Of a stretch of 64,000 nucleotides of DNA, positions 62,950-64,000 are shown piece after piece (position 1 is the stretch's first letter; each line of letters starts with the position of its first letter). Made by a program: the position numbers and the translations under genes. The notes beneath the pieces were generated by a model. That model worked only from the letters and a program-made list of their open reading frames with translations, did not search any database and had not been told where the DNA came from. This DNA is from Xanthobacteraceae bacterium (GTDB lineage: Bacteria; Pseudomonadota; Alphaproteobacteria; Rhizobiales; Xanthobacteraceae), in contig JAIESR010000011.1 of the NCBI GenBank assembly GCA_019745775.1, positions 1 to 64,000 of the forward strand. Reading direction: 5' to 3'.

Positions 62950-63981
62950 ATGACACTCATGGTCAGCACTCGTTGGAAGTTCCTGCTCGTAGCTACCGTT
63001 TCCTCTAGCATCACCTCCGCCGCCCACGCCCAGACGCCGGCCGAATTCTTCAAGGGAAAGCAGGTCTCGCTCTACATCGGCTTCTCCGCCGGCGGCACCT
63101 ACGATCTCTACGGCCGCGTGGTGGCGCGCCACATCGGCAAGCACATCCCGGGCAACCCGGTGGTGGTGCCGAAGAACATGGAAGGGGCCGGCTCGATCCG
63201 CCTCACCAATTTCATGTACACGCAGGCGCCCAAGGACGGCACCGCGCTCGCGACCATGGGGCGCGGCGGCGCGTTCGGCCCGCTGTTCGGCATGTCGGGC
63301 GCGAAATTCGACGCCGAGAAGTTCATCTGGCTCGGCAGCGCCAACGACGAAGTGAGCCTGTGTGCGTCGTGGCACCTTTCGAATGTCAAGACCTTCGACG
63401 ATCTGCGCCGGCGCGAGCTCATCATCGCCGCGACCGGCCCCGGGGACGAGAGCCAGACCGTGCCGAAGTTGCTCAACGCCGTGCTCGGCTCGAAGTTCAA
63501 GGTGATCGGCGGCTATCCCGGCTCGAACGAGATGACGATCTCGATCGAACGCGGCGAGACCCAGGGACGCTGCGCGTTCTCATGGGCCAGCATGAAGAGC
63601 GTGCATCGCCAGTGGCTCGACGAGAAGAAGCTCAACATCCTGGTGCAGCTCTCCTACCAGAAGCACCCTGAGCTGCCCGACGTGCCGCTCGCCGGCGATC
63701 TCGCCAAGACCGATGAAGACAAGCAGATGATCAGCCTGCTCGCCGCGCGCCAGGTGATGGGGCGACCGTTCTTCACCACGCCCGACGTGCCGGCCGATCG
63801 CGCCGCCGCGCTGCGCAAGGCGTTCCTCGACACGCTCAAGGACCCTGAATTCCTCGCCGAGGCCGAGAAGCTGAAGCTCGAGATCACGCCGGTGTCGGGC
63901 GAGCGCGTGCAGGGCATCGTGCGCGACATCTACGCCACGCCGCGCGCGGTGGTCGACAAGGCCGCGGAATTCGTGAAGTAG
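62950..63981 (+). CDS. TctC-like tripartite tricarboxylate transporter binding protein
   Basis: 343 residues from ATG 62950 (or ATG 62959); signal RWKFLLVATVSSSITSAAHA. Core resembles a distant branch of the Bug/TctC family: KQVSLYIGFSAGGTYDLYGR, VPKNMEGAGSIRLTNFMYTQ. The reading frame is open upstream into the DUF559 gene, but the signal peptide marks the true start. Another gene begins 13 bases after its stop, so it is probably part of an operon that runs out of the window. Confidence 0.88.
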   Translation: MTLMVSTRWKFLLVATVSSSITSAAHAQTPAEFFKGKQVSLYIGFSAGGTYDLYGRVVARHIGKHIPGNPVVVPKNMEGAGSIRLTNFMYTQAPKDGTALATMGRGGAFGPLFGMSGAKFDAEKFIWLGSANDEVSLCASWHLSNVKTFDDLRRRELIIAATGPGDESQTVPKLLNAVLGSKFKVIGGYPGSNEMTISIERGETQGRCAFSWASMKSVHRQWLDEKKLNILVQLSYQKHPELPDVPLAGDLAKTDEDKQMISLLAARQVMGRPFFTTPDVPADRAAALRKAFLDTLKDPEFLAEAEKLKLEITPVSGERVQGIVRDIYATPRAVVDKAAEFVK

Positions 63982-63993
63982 AACGAGGGAGTC

Positions 63994-64000
63994 ATGGCCG
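63994..64000 (+). CDS. Start of the next gene, cut by the window edge
   Basis: ATGGCCG at the last seven bases, preceded by GAGGGAG at good spacing. Only Met-Ala can be read. Confidence 0.5.

Overview
The window looks like chromosome of a high-GC alphaproteobacterium, most likely Hyphomicrobiales near Bradyrhizobium, Rhodopseudomonas or Xanthobacteraceae. This rests on the Gly/Met-rich GroEL tail, the many orphan Bug/TctC binding proteins, two TRAP operons, a BoxR-controlled benzoyl-CoA epoxidation cluster and Bradyrhizobium-like intergenic palindromes. It is an inference from gene content; no rRNA or tRNA gene was seen to anchor it.

Layout. 1-1.6 kb: 3' end of groEL with its terminator. 1.7-14.3 kb: two TRAP transporter operons (2.9-5.8 and 10.6-14.3 kb, both minus strand) around a rhomboid protease, a flavoprotein and a dienelactone hydrolase-like enzyme. 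14.6-22.8 kb: an SbmA/BacA-like ABC exporter, a frameshifted porin, a cyclase plus ABC binding protein pair, a GNAT acetyltransferase, nikR with a HupE/UreJ nickel permease, and a frameshifted barrel-like protein. 22.8-31.8 kb: a large FAD/Fe-S dehydrogenase, then a cluster of small single-helix membrane proteins (three are paralogues) lying between two related LuxR-type regulators, next to a frameshifted outer-membrane channel gene. I could not assign a function to this cluster. 32-36.3 kb: serine-glyoxylate aminotransferase-like enzyme, TctC protein, dienelactone hydrolase, amidohydrolase. 36.4-38.4 kb: a chemoreceptor with a periplasmic c-haem motif.

38.5-58.1 kb is an aromatic catabolic region. 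Plus strand: two TctC proteins, a BphC-type extradiol dioxygenase and a third TctC protein. Minus strand: benzoate-CoA ligase, aldo/keto reductase, two tandem bicupins, a binding protein, boxR, an alpha/beta hydrolase, boxC, boxB, a binding protein without signal peptide, and Rieske dioxygenase alpha and beta subunits. The expected route is benzoate to benzoyl-CoA (ligase), 2,3-epoxide (BoxB), then ring hydrolysis (BoxC), with BoxR sensing benzoyl-CoA. BoxA and BoxD are not in the window. A 32-bp nested palindrome covers the likely boxR promoter.

58.4-64 kb: small secreted and SnoaL/NTF2-like proteins, a ModA-like binding protein, a frameshifted DUF559 endonuclease-like gene flanked by inverted copies of a REP-like palindrome, and another TctC protein. 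Four genes carry apparent frameshifts, three of them envelope proteins. Sequencing error and real decay cannot be told apart from the sequence alone.
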